A stretch of 64,000 bases of DNA from JAFEDN01 sp963795715 (lineage in GTDB: Bacteria > Pseudomonadota > Gammaproteobacteria > Coxiellales > Coxiellaceae). How positions within the stretch are numbered: the stretch's first letter is position 1; the number at the start of each line of letters is the position of its first letter. The position numbers and the translations under genes were made by a program. This document shows, one piece after another, positions 36,470 to 45,037 of the stretch. The stretch covers positions 1,240,001 to 1,304,000 of the forward strand of contig CAWCIY010000003.1 in the NCBI GenBank assembly GCA_963795715.1, written 5' to 3'. Under the pieces are notes generated by a model. It worked only from the letters and a program-made list of their open reading frames with translations, did no database searches and was not told where the DNA came from.

Positions 36470-37477
36470 ATGCAAGATGTTTTTAAAAATTTTTTAACTC
36501 CTCAAAACATTCAGGTACAGGCCGTTACGCCTAGCCATTTTCGTATTGTTCTTGAGCCTTTTGAACGGGGATTCGGATATACGTTAGGGAATGCACTACG
36601 CAGAGTCTTGCTTTCCTCAATGATGGGCGCTGCGATCACTGAAGTTCAGATTGAAGGCGTGGTCCATGAATATAGCTCCTTAGAAGGCGTGCACGAAGAT
36701 GTGGTTAATATTTTGTTAAATCTAAAGGGCGTGGCCATTAGATTGGATGGGCGTGAACGAATTGAGCTCAATTTAAATAAAAAAGGCCCCGGTATTGTTA
36801 CTGCGGGAGATATTGAGTTAGAGCCAGGGATTGAAATCATTAATCCCCAGCACGTCATTGCTCATTTAACCAAAGAAGGCGTTTTAAATGCTAAATTAGT
36901 GGTAGAAATTGGACGTGGTTACCAGCCAGCATTGACTCGAGTTTCTGAAAAAAGCGCTAAAAGGACTGTCGGCTCCTTGTTGTTGGATGCTTCTTTTAGT
37001 CCAGTTAGAAGAGTCAGTTATCAAGTGGAAAATACTCGTGTAGAAAAACGCACTGACTTAGATAAGTTGATTATCGATTTGGAAACCAATGGTACACTCG
37101 ATCCGGAACAGGCGATAAGACGTGCGGCGACTATTTTACAGCAACAATTATCAGCCTTTGTTGATCTTCAGCATGCTGCTAAAATAGGTTCGAAAGAGGG
37201 GTTCCAGGCTATTGATCCCATTCTGACGCGTTCTGTGGATGATTTAGAGCTGACCGTTCGTGCAGCTAACTGTCTAAAAGCGGAAAATATTTATTATATT
37301 GGCGATTTGGTTCAACGCAGTGAAAGCGATTTACTGAAAACACCTAACTTAGGTAAAAAATCTATGAATGAGATCAAATCTGTATTGACTCAGCATGGAT
37401 TAAGTTTAGGTATGGCTATTAAAAATTGGCCTCCTGCTGATTTACCGCCGCCTGAAAAAATTATTGAAGAGGAGTAA
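36470..37477 (+). CDS. rpoA: DNA-directed RNA polymerase subunit alpha
   Basis: Assembly platform of RNA polymerase, about 335 residues. N-terminal domain: EPFERGFGYTLGNALRRVLL; C-terminal domain: RSVDDLELTVRAANCLKAEN and GKKSMNEIKSVL with the DNA-binding residues. ATG 36470 is preceded by TGAGG at nine bases. Confidence 0.97.
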   Translation: MQDVFKNFLTPQNIQVQAVTPSHFRIVLEPFERGFGYTLGNALRRVLLSSMMGAAITEVQIEGVVHEYSSLEGVHEDVVNILLNLKGVAIRLDGRERIELNLNKKGPGIVTAGDIELEPGIEIINPQHVIAHLTKEGVLNAKLVVEIGRGYQPALTRVSEKSAKRTVGSLLLDASFSPVRRVSYQVENTRVEKRTDLDKLIIDLETNGTLDPEQAIRRAATILQQQLSAFVDLQHAAKIGSKEGFQAIDPILTRSVDDLELTVRAANCLKAENIYYIGDLVQRSESDLLKTPNLGKKSMNEIKSVLTQHGLSLGMAIKNWPPADLPPPEKIIEEE

Positions 37478-37479
37478 TC

Positions 37480-37893
37480 ATGAATCACCGAAAATCTGGC
37501 CGCCGTTTAAATCGTACGTGCGCCCATATTAAAGCGCTAAAAAAGAATTTAGGTTTGGCTTTATTTAAACATGGACAAATTAAAACCACTTTGCCCAAAG
37601 CCAAAGAGTTACGTCGGTTTATTGAGCCGTTGATTACCTTAGCAAAAGAAGACAGTGTAGCCAATCGCCGCAGGGCGTTTGCTCAATTACGTAATGATGA
37701 AGTAGTGGCTAAACTATTTACTGATATCGCTCCCCGTTTTAAAGATCGGCCCGGCGGTTATTCCAGAGTGCTAAAATGTGGCTTTAGAGCTGGCGATAAC
37801 TCACCTATGGCTATTATTGAACTCTTAGGCTGGAGAGAAGCCAAAGCCCGTGCTGCTAAGGGCTGGACGCCTCCACAAGAAATTAAGAGATAA
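37480..37893 (+). CDS. rplQ: 50S ribosomal protein L17
   Basis: Last gene of the alpha operon, 137 residues. MNHRKSGRRLNRTCAHIKAL, LPKAKELRRFIEPLITLAK and the terminal GDNSPMAIIELL block are conserved. A palindromic repeat follows immediately. Confidence 0.97.
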   Translation: MNHRKSGRRLNRTCAHIKALKKNLGLALFKHGQIKTTLPKAKELRRFIEPLITLAKEDSVANRRRAFAQLRNDEVVAKLFTDIAPRFKDRPGGYSRVLKCGFRAGDNSPMAIIELLGWREAKARAAKGWTPPQEIKR

Positions 37894-37921
37894 AATACGT
37901 CATAAGGAATTTTCTCTGACT

Positions 37922-38020
37922 TCCCCCTTTGAAAAAGGGGGATTGAGGGGGATTTTTTGAATCAAAAGACTCAGCTTGGTCTAAAAATCCCCCCTAACCC
38001 CCTTTTTTAAAGGGGGGGGG
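37922..38020 (+). repeat. ~100-bp MITE-like palindromic repeat, copy 1
   Basis: Begins CCCCCTTTGAAAAAGGGGG and ends with the near-reverse complement, enclosing a core reading TTGAATCAAAAGACTCAGC. The copy at 56311-56408 has the same core in the opposite orientation, and a shortened relative lies at 11424-11468. No coding capacity. It sits between rplQ and the GST gene and could act as a terminator by folding. Confidence 0.8.
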
Positions 38021-38049
38021 AATCATAATGACTGCAATTGGAACCATCC

Positions 38050-38691
38050 ATGATCGATTTATATTACTGGCCGACTCCAAATGGAGACAAAATTGTTATT
38101 TTTTTGGAAGAAGCTGGATTAGAGTATCGTCTTATCCGCGTTAATATCTTTAATAATGAACAATTTTTTCCCGATTTTTTGCGTATTTCTCCCAATAATA
38201 AAATTCCGGCCATTGTAGATCACAATCCGAAAGATGCGAGACAACCTATCGCAATTTTTGAATCAGGCGCAATTTTGTTTTATTTAGCTGAAAAAACCGG
38301 GCTTTTTTTAGCACAAGATCTACGTTTAAGAATGGAAACTTTACAGTGGTTATTTTGGCAGGTAGCGGGATTGGGTCCAATGGCCGGCCAAAATCATCAT
38401 TTCTCCCGTTATGCACCTGAGCGTTTACCATATGCCATCAATCGTTATGTTAAAGAAACGCAACGATTATACGGTGTATTAGAAAAGCGCTTGGCTGGCC
38501 GGGATTTTGTGGCAGGAGAATATTCCGTTGCCGACATGGCGATTTATCCTTGGATAGAACTATACCAGTGGCAATCACAAAACATAGACGATTTCCCGGC
38601 CATAAAAAGCTGGCTGCAAAGGATAAAAAACCGTCCAGCAGTGCAGAAAGCTTATGCGAAAGGCGGCCCCGGCGGCAGCCATCCTGAATAA
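38050..38691 (+). CDS. glutathione S-transferase family protein
   Basis: Cytosolic GST of about 213 residues, similar to the YfcG/YghU (Ure2p-like) group. The thioredoxin-like domain starts IDLYYWPTPNGDKI and contains NNKIPAIVD with the cis-Pro and ESGAILFYLAEKTG for glutathione binding. The helical domain has FVAGEYSVADMAIYPW. ATG 38050 is chosen; upstream TTG 38038 would lie close to the repeat. Probable role: glutathione-dependent detoxification or disulfide reduction. Confidence 0.88.
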   Translation: MIDLYYWPTPNGDKIVIFLEEAGLEYRLIRVNIFNNEQFFPDFLRISPNNKIPAIVDHNPKDARQPIAIFESGAILFYLAEKTGLFLAQDLRLRMETLQWLFWQVAGLGPMAGQNHHFSRYAPERLPYAINRYVKETQRLYGVLEKRLAGRDFVAGEYSVADMAIYPWIELYQWQSQNIDDFPAIKSWLQRIKNRPAVQKAYAKGGPGGSHPE

Positions 38692-38723
38692 ATTCAGTGA
38701 TTCATCGCTATCCCTGGGCGGTT

Positions 38724-40397
38724 TTAAACCGTGGTTTCCAAAATCTCTTTAGCGTGCGATATACTCTGTTCAGTAACGGTTTCACCACCTAACATACGGG
38801 CAAGCTCTTGGGTTCTTTCAGAAATATCTAAAAGTTGAATCTCGCTGCGAGTATTATTTTTAGATAAATGTTTGCTGACGCGATAATGATGATGGCCGTA
38901 AGCGGCCACTTGAGGCAAGTGGGTTATACATAAAACCTGAGTTTTTTCAGACAATTGGCGTAATAATTTACCCACCATGGCGGCTGTAGAACCTCCAATA
39001 CCCACATCTACTTCATCAAAAATTAAAGTAGGTATTTGTTCCTTTTGCGCAGTAATCACTTGCAAAGCCAAATGTAACCTAGAAAGTTCACCGCCAGAGG
39101 CAATTTTTTGTATCGGTTGAAAATCTTGACCCGGATTCGTGCTGACCATAAAACGCACCCTTTCATTGCCGAGTGAATGAATGCTTTCCGGTATTTTTTC
39201 TAATTCAATTTTAAAACGCCCACCTTTCATTCCCAGTGGTTGCATCCATTCTGTCACTTGGTTGGAAAGAATTTGAGCGCATTTTTCCCGGCTTTGAGTC
39301 AGTTCTTTAGCCAGGAGATTAAACTCAGATAAAATTTGGGTTTTACGTGTTTCCAACTTATACAATTCACTTTCAGCGTTTTCCAAGGTATGCAACCTAG
39401 TGAGCAAATTTTGGTGAGTATCAAATAAAGATTCAGGAGTCGTTTTATGTTTCCGCGCTAATTGATGCAACAAGTTTAATCTTTGCTCAATTTCGGCCAG
39501 TGTTTCTGGATCAGAATTTAAATGATCACAGTAGTCGCGCAACTCAACAGCCACTTCCTGCAAATTGATCGCAGCTTCATTCAATAATTTACCAATAGTG
39601 GTCAGTTGAGGGTTATCACTTTTAATGGCTTGTAGAATGTGAGCTGCGCGGTAAGTTTGATTCAGTGCAGCAGCTTGCGAATCATCTCGACTGATCAATG
39701 ACAGAGCTTGTTGTAGTTGTTGTTGCCAAAGCGCAGCATGGTGAAATTGTTTATGAGATTCGCTGAGAGATTGCCATTCACCTGGCTTCAAATTCAATTG
39801 TTCCAATTCTTCAATTTGGAAACGTAACAAATCCAACTCACTATGACGGTTCACCAGCGCCTTTTCCAAAGTTTTCATTTGGGCAATACATTCTTGCCAG
39901 CTTTGATACAATTGGCGAATTTTGTCTAACCATGCCTCATGATGACCAAAACGATCTAATTGTTGCTGTTGGCCGTCGCCTTTTAATAAGTCTTGATGTT
40001 GGTGTTGACTGTGAATCACTAAAACGGTTTCACTGAACTCTCGTATTAGATGAAGAGGGCAGGGAGTTCCATTGATGGTGCTGCGCGAGGGCCCTTCTAA
40101 TTGGATAGTTCGCCGAATATAGCATTCGTCTTGTGCCAGTTCTAACTGATGTTCAGCCAACCAAGTTTTTGCAGCTGGGATACGGCTGCAATCAAAACAA
40201 ACGGTGATATCGCAACGAGATTGACCTTGGCGGATCACATTGGTTTCAGCTCGTCCACCCAGCGCCAATGCAATGGCGTCTACCCAGACAGATTTACCGG
40301 CGCCGGTTTCTCCCGTCAATACGTTCAAACCGTCGGCAAAATCTAGACTGAGTTTTTCAACCAGTACAAAATTTTGTATGTCGATGTGAGTTAACAT
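38724..40397 (-). CDS. recN: DNA repair protein RecN
   Basis: SMC-like ATPase of 557 residues acting in double-strand break repair. Walker A GETGAGKSVWVDAI near the N-terminus, a long coiled-coil middle, signature ASGGELSRLHLAL, and Walker B TLIFDEVDVGIGG near the C-terminus. The start is ATG at 40397, preceded by AGAGGGAAAGC; an in-frame start at 40448 would add 17 residues not seen in the family. It follows nadK in the same orientation, a common gammaproteobacterial arrangement. Confidence 0.94.
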   Translation of the reverse strand: MLTHIDIQNFVLVEKLSLDFADGLNVLTGETGAGKSVWVDAIALALGGRAETNVIRQGQSRCDITVCFDCSRIPAAKTWLAEHQLELAQDECYIRRTIQLEGPSRSTINGTPCPLHLIREFSETVLVIHSQHQHQDLLKGDGQQQQLDRFGHHEAWLDKIRQLYQSWQECIAQMKTLEKALVNRHSELDLLRFQIEELEQLNLKPGEWQSLSESHKQFHHAALWQQQLQQALSLISRDDSQAAALNQTYRAAHILQAIKSDNPQLTTIGKLLNEAAINLQEVAVELRDYCDHLNSDPETLAEIEQRLNLLHQLARKHKTTPESLFDTHQNLLTRLHTLENAESELYKLETRKTQILSEFNLLAKELTQSREKCAQILSNQVTEWMQPLGMKGGRFKIELEKIPESIHSLGNERVRFMVSTNPGQDFQPIQKIASGGELSRLHLALQVITAQKEQIPTLIFDEVDVGIGGSTAAMVGKLLRQLSEKTQVLCITHLPQVAAYGHHHYRVSKHLSKNNTRSEIQLLDISERTQELARMLGGETVTEQSISHAKEILETTV

Positions 40398-40470
40398 GCT
40401 TTCCCTCTTGCGTGTTTGTTTATAAATATTATAGTTCAATATATTCAATGTGCGTTTAACTGTGCAAATC

Positions 40471-41361
40471 TTATCCAGGATTATGCGGTAAATTTTCCCA
40501 TTTGAGTTTTTCCCGCAAGGTTTTGAAATAATTATAATCTTCAGGATGAACCAGCTGCAATAAATGCTCGTGTTTATTAACTCTTACTTTGCCGTCAGGC
40601 GGTAATTCAATCCGATTAAAACCATCACAACTGATATGAGGACAAACTAAATTTCCGCGTGAGATATGAAGTTCTATTTGACTGTGGCTGGAAACTACGA
40701 TGGGCCTGCTGCTCAGCGTGTGCGGGAACATCGGCACCAATACCACCGCATCTAAATTGGGGTGTAAAATGGGTCCTCCGCCTGACAAAGCATAAGCAGT
40801 CGAACCGGTTGGGGTGGCGATGATTAGGCCGTCGGCGCGTTGGCGGCAAACAAATTGGCGATTAATATAAATTTCAAAAGCAATCATGTGCGCGATATCA
40901 CCTGGAAGTAAAACCACATCATTTAGCGCAACATTTTTACTATAGGGCGTATCGCTGTGGGGTTGAAATAACTGTGCTTGCAACAAAAAGCGTGGCTCGA
41001 TAAAGTAATTGCCGTTGAGCACGTCCGCGACTTTTTGCAGATCTTTGGGGTGAATGTCTGTTAAAAAACCGAGTTTTCCGCGGTTAATTCCCAAAACAGG
41101 AAGATTATATGGCAAGGCTAAATGCGCCGCATTCAATAAACTGCCATCTCCACCAACGACAATGATTAATTCAAAATTCCGTAAAATATCGGGGTTAGTG
41201 GACAGTGGCTGTTGGTCGCCTGACAGCATTTGTGCGGTTTCACTGTCCATGGCGACTTGTGCGCCCAGTTTGTTTAAAAACTCATATAAAGCGTTGACTG
41301 TTTCCGGAACTCCAGAAATCTTTGTACGGCCAATTAAAATAATTTTACGAATTTGGTTCAT
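40471..41361 (-). CDS. nadK: NAD kinase
   Basis: Phosphorylates NAD to NADP; 296 residues. The GGDGSLLNAAH motif with the catalytic Asp, NRGKLGFLTD, and TPTGSTAYALSGGGPILHP are diagnostic. Normally divergent from grpE; here a 2.7-kb unknown gene lies between them. Confidence 0.95.
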   Translation of the reverse strand: MNQIRKIILIGRTKISGVPETVNALYEFLNKLGAQVAMDSETAQMLSGDQQPLSTNPDILRNFELIIVVGGDGSLLNAAHLALPYNLPVLGINRGKLGFLTDIHPKDLQKVADVLNGNYFIEPRFLLQAQLFQPHSDTPYSKNVALNDVVLLPGDIAHMIAFEIYINRQFVCRQRADGLIIATPTGSTAYALSGGGPILHPNLDAVVLVPMFPHTLSSRPIVVSSHSQIELHISRGNLVCPHISCDGFNRIELPPDGKVRVNKHEHLLQLVHPEDYNYFKTLREKLKWENLPHNPG

Positions 41362-41423
41362 GCTTTAGGATAGCATGAGTCCGAATGGAAAAATAAGCCC
41401 CTGCGAATGCAGGGGCCAGTTGA

Positions 41424-44156
41424 CTAATCAAAGCCCCAATAACTCAAAGTATTATTCACCTTTTTTGAGCTGGTAGACGAAGGTGTAGAAGCTGCGGTGC
41501 TGCTAGTGTTTGAACTCGAAGGTGGATTGGTAGTTGTACGAGCAAAAGTACTGCTTGAAGTGCTACTAGTCAGTGGACTGGGGGCGCTGGCAACACTCGA
41601 ACTTCTAGACGAATTACTGTTGGAGGTGGAGCTTGAACTACTGATTGAAGAGCTGCTAGAGCTAACAACTGAGGTTGCAGTAGCAGAAGTAGGATTCTCG
41701 ACGGGTTTACCTGTTACAGTCAAGCCCTGCTGGAGGTTGCTCTGTGTAACTTGACTTTGGCCTACTATCATAGCAACCGCGGTGATTTTGTCCTTATCTA
41801 CTTTTTTGATTTTGAGAGATTCCGTTCGATTGTGTGAACTATCGGAGGGGGTTCCAATTGTTTTATTTTCCCACTTTTGAGCAAGCACACTTTGCCGTCT
41901 AATAGGGGTTGCTTTTTCTGGAGTTTTATTCTGAGTAGAACTTTTAGGCGTTGTTTCTTTTTCGTCATTGTTTACAGGATTCGTAGTTGGTGCAGTGGCA
42001 GTCAGTGTTCGATTATTCCAGGCTTTTGCAAGCGGAGTTTTTAGTGCGCCTTCTACGTTTTGACCGACTACGCTAGAGACAACTGGTTTTTCTGGAGTTT
42101 GCTTATTCTCAGCAGAACCTTTACGCGATGTTCCTTCGTCTTCTTTGTTTACAGGATTTGAAGTTGACGTGGACACAATATTTTGAGTAGATTCTTTTTT
42201 AGGTTCTTCTTTGGTTTCAATTGTCTTATCCGTTGTGGTTTCGTTTGTTAGCGGAGTATTGATTGTCGTCGTAGTTGAAGTAGAAGCACTGCTGGAAGAA
42301 GTTTTTGAAGGTTCAATTTTTTCGGACTTGATTTTAGGTATAGATGTACTCACTGGAGTGCTAGCTGAACTTGGACTGATGGTAGAACTCGTGGTTGAAG
42401 TGACTAGCTCGCTCTTTGAAGCATCATTCATCAATTGTTCTGTTATAGAAAAATTACTTCCTGAAGAAGCTTTAAGGAAAGGATTGTTGGTGTCGTCAGT
42501 GTCCGTCCATTCCGTAGCGATATCTTGCATAGTGCTAGAAGTGGTTGTTTCGCTCCGCGAGCTACTAGAAGAGCTACTTGAGCTACTGCTAGAAGAGCTT
42601 TCTATAGTTTCAGTCGATTTTCTACCAAGATCGAGACTGCTGCTACTTGATATAGAATTCGAAGGAGATGATTTTTTATAAGTCGTTTTCTTATGAAGGA
42701 ATATCTGAAAGGATTCCAATTCGGGAAACGCCTTTTGGATTGCCCCGGCAATGACAGCGTATCTTGCTTCTGAAGCATGAGATTTAATCACATAAGGAAA
42801 ATGGTATTTAATTTCTTTGCCGCATTCCACAATCGTTCTATAAGCTCGATCTATTGCTGCCAAGTGAGTCAGAAGAGTTTGGCTTTCTAGTGAAGGAGAT
42901 TGCTGTAGTAACTTAAGTGCTTCTTCCAAATCTGTCGTTTTTTCTTCTTCTACGTTATCATATTTATGGTCTTTTTCTTTTTTATGGTAAGCTTCAAAAA
43001 TTTCCTTTAATTTGTAAATGTTTAAGATTCTGTCAAATAGTGAGCTAAATCTTGCTTCAAAAATTTGTAATCCTTGGGTATATCCGGGAGTACTACCGCA
43101 AATAGAAGCCATTTTTTCAAATAATTTTGAATTTTGTATTCCGGAAATGATTGTAGGCGTTGCAGACATGGTAGGAAAATAAGGTAATCTTAATTGTTTC
43201 AGCGCTTCCATATCTTCTTTGGCAATAGTTTTATTGCTTGGATAACCATGTTCCAGCCATACTGCTTTAATAGTAACTCCATTCGTAAATGGATCATTTT
43301 CATTAGCTAAATAAACTTTTTGAGGGGTAAGAACTTTAGGAATATATTTAGCATCTGAATACATATAAATGCCGTCAAAGGAGTGTTTTATCAGCTTATC
43401 GAGTTCTTGATTTTGTTTGTCTTCTTGAGTTAGAAAATCATAGATGCCACAAATCCGGCCAGAAAATTGGATGTGTTTATAATCTTGAAGATATTTCAAA
43501 ACTTTAGCGTCATTTTCAAATTTTGTAGAAAATAAATCTAATAAACTTAAAGACTTGTCTTTTTCAGTTACTTTTTTAAATTTTTCCTCTTGCTCTTGTA
43601 CTGATATAGCTAATTGCGCAAATTGTTGTGATGTCTCAAGAATTGCCTGCCCTTGTAAATCGATTCTCAATAAAGGAATTGAAAATAAAAGTCTTAGGTG
43701 CTCTAAACTAATTTCAATACTATTAATTAACGTCGGAAACTGAGAATCTTTTAAAAAAATCTCTAAATTTTCATTTAGTAAAGTATCACAGAGCATAAGT
43801 AATTTTTTTCTACTATCAAAATCTTCCGAGGCTGAATCAGACTTGTGATTTTTAATTTGTTTTGCTAAGTGAGTATTTAGTCGACTTATAATACGTTTAG
43901 CACTATCAATTGATAAATTTTTGACTTTTTCAAAAACTACTTTTTCATCAGCTTGAATATTCAACGATCCTGTTAAATCGATTTGTTCTTTTTTTGCTAA
44001 AATCGCCAATTGATAAGCCATGAATCCATACGAAATGATTCTGGCAATGTACAAGTCAAAATCATCTTCGTTCATGGGGGTAGGTAAAGGGTAATCGGGA
44101 GTGCGGAATATTCCGTCAATGGTTTTTAATACGTCAATTCTTTTCAAGTTCTTCAT
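41424..44156 (-). CDS. large unknown protein with Ser/Thr-rich C-terminal half, effector-like
   Basis: About 910 residues from the ATG at 44156, which has GGAGA eight bases upstream; two further in-frame ATGs lie up to 44171. No family is recognised. The first ~500 residues are mostly helical and charged with no signal peptide or membrane segment. The rest is Ser/Thr/Pro-rich low-complexity sequence with long Ser runs. Inside it a degenerate unit occurs twice: NPVNKEDEG...TPEKP...PLAKAWNNRTL and NPVNNDEKE...TPEKA...VLAQKWENKTI. The protein ends KKVNNTLSYWGFD. The gene interrupts the conserved grpE/nadK neighbourhood and is more AT-rich than its flanks. A secreted effector is plausible, but nothing in the sequence proves secretion. 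ORFs on the opposite strand here are shadows of the Ser runs. Confidence 0.75.
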   Translation of the reverse strand: MKNLKRIDVLKTIDGIFRTPDYPLPTPMNEDDFDLYIARIISYGFMAYQLAILAKKEQIDLTGSLNIQADEKVVFEKVKNLSIDSAKRIISRLNTHLAKQIKNHKSDSASEDFDSRKKLLMLCDTLLNENLEIFLKDSQFPTLINSIEISLEHLRLLFSIPLLRIDLQGQAILETSQQFAQLAISVQEQEEKFKKVTEKDKSLSLLDLFSTKFENDAKVLKYLQDYKHIQFSGRICGIYDFLTQEDKQNQELDKLIKHSFDGIYMYSDAKYIPKVLTPQKVYLANENDPFTNGVTIKAVWLEHGYPSNKTIAKEDMEALKQLRLPYFPTMSATPTIISGIQNSKLFEKMASICGSTPGYTQGLQIFEARFSSLFDRILNIYKLKEIFEAYHKKEKDHKYDNVEEEKTTDLEEALKLLQQSPSLESQTLLTHLAAIDRAYRTIVECGKEIKYHFPYVIKSHASEARYAVIAGAIQKAFPELESFQIFLHKKTTYKKSSPSNSISSSSSLDLGRKSTETIESSSSSSSSSSSSSSRSETTTSSTMQDIATEWTDTDDTNNPFLKASSGSNFSITEQLMNDASKSELVTSTTSSTISPSSASTPVSTSIPKIKSEKIEPSKTSSSSASTSTTTTINTPLTNETTTDKTIETKEEPKKESTQNIVSTSTSNPVNKEDEGTSRKGSAENKQTPEKPVVSSVVGQNVEGALKTPLAKAWNNRTLTATAPTTNPVNNDEKETTPKSSTQNKTPEKATPIRRQSVLAQKWENKTIGTPSDSSHNRTESLKIKKVDKDKITAVAMIVGQSQVTQSNLQQGLTVTGKPVENPTSATATSVVSSSSSSISSSSSTSNSNSSRSSSVASAPSPLTSSTSSSTFARTTTNPPSSSNTSSTAASTPSSTSSKKVNNTLSYWGFD

Positions 44157-44265
44157 GATTTTCATCTCCATTTGTTAAATTATGCTTGTACTATATCAAT
44201 TCGGAAATAGAATGTAAATATTGTCGGTAATTGTCTCTTAGAACAGTAAGATAAAATTGTGCGAA

Positions 44266-44293
44266 TTGACTTTTAATTTAAAAAAATTATCTT
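44266..44293 (+). promoter_or_regulatory. possible grpE promoter
   Basis: TTGACT at 44266-44271, spacer 16, TATCTT at 44288-44293, 59 bases before the grpE start. Moderate sigma-70 match; no clear sigma-32 site is seen here. Confidence 0.4.
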
Positions 44294-44351
44294 GTATTGT
44301 TGCAGGTGTTCTTGCTAAACTTTTCACTTTCAGATTGATTGGGAGGCCAAT

Positions 44352-44939
44352 ATGAGCGGTAATCATCATTCCAGCAAAAATGATAAATGGCAAAAAATTG
44401 CCGAGGAAGCACACAAAAATGAGCAATCCGATTCTCAAGAAAAAAATGCATCTGAAGGGCAATTAGAGTTTCCCAGCCGGCAGCAGCTGGAAGACCAGCT
44501 GACGGCTATGGAGCGTCAACTGAATGAATTCAAAGAGCAAGCCACACGTGCGCTAGCAGAATTAAAAAACGTGCAATGGCGTGCGGAACGCGAAATCGGC
44601 AACGCTCATAAATTTGGCGTGAAAGAAATCATGAAGTCGTTACTACCGGTAGTCGATAGCTTAGTTCGGGGCTTAGAAAGCGGTGATGCTGCAGATCCTA
44701 AAGTACAGGCGATGCATTCAGGGATGCAACTCACTTTGGATTTATTAAATAAAGCCTTAACTAAATCCGGGCTGGAAATCATAGATCCCGCGGTGGGCAG
44801 TGAATTTAATCCCAGTCTGCATGAGGCCATGGGTATGCAGCCTGGCGGAAAATCAAATACCATCGCACAGGTGCTGCAAAAAGGATATCAGCTGCATGGC
44901 CAGGTTCTACGGCCTGCAATGGTTATGGTTTATAGCTAA
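44352..44939 (+). CDS. grpE: nucleotide exchange factor GrpE
   Basis: Co-chaperone of DnaK, 195 residues. A charged N-terminal coiled coil is followed by the conserved KFGVKEIMKSLLPVVDSLVR and the C-terminal beta domain with FNPSLHEAMGMQPGG and QKGYQLHGQVLRPAMVMV. GGGAGG precedes ATG 44352. First of the grpE-dnaK-dnaJ heat-shock set; the gene is intact, unlike the two that follow. Confidence 0.95.
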   Translation: MSGNHHSSKNDKWQKIAEEAHKNEQSDSQEKNASEGQLEFPSRQQLEDQLTAMERQLNEFKEQATRALAELKNVQWRAEREIGNAHKFGVKEIMKSLLPVVDSLVRGLESGDAADPKVQAMHSGMQLTLDLLNKALTKSGLEIIDPAVGSEFNPSLHEAMGMQPGGKSNTIAQVLQKGYQLHGQVLRPAMVMVYS

Positions 44940-44951
44940 GTTGTTGCAGCC

Positions 44952-44980
44952 CTTGAAATTGGCAGTAGTATCCCCATTTA
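44952..44980 (+). promoter_or_regulatory. sigma-32 heat-shock promoter of dnaK
   Basis: CTTGAAA at 44952-44958, 13-base spacer, CCCCATTTA at 44972-44980: essentially the E. coli RpoH consensus, 58 bases before the dnaK start. This implies that dnaK-dnaJ are under RpoH control. Confidence 0.75.
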
Positions 44981-45037
44981 CACTGTAAGCAGCTTATAGC
45001 GCTTTTATCACAGTTTTTATTTAAAGAGGAATAAAGA

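Noticed and set aside
41497..42681. Plus-strand ORFs of 85 and 156 residues rich in Val/Leu/Glu
   Set aside because: They are the complements of the Ser codon runs in the large minus-strand gene, with no independent start signal.
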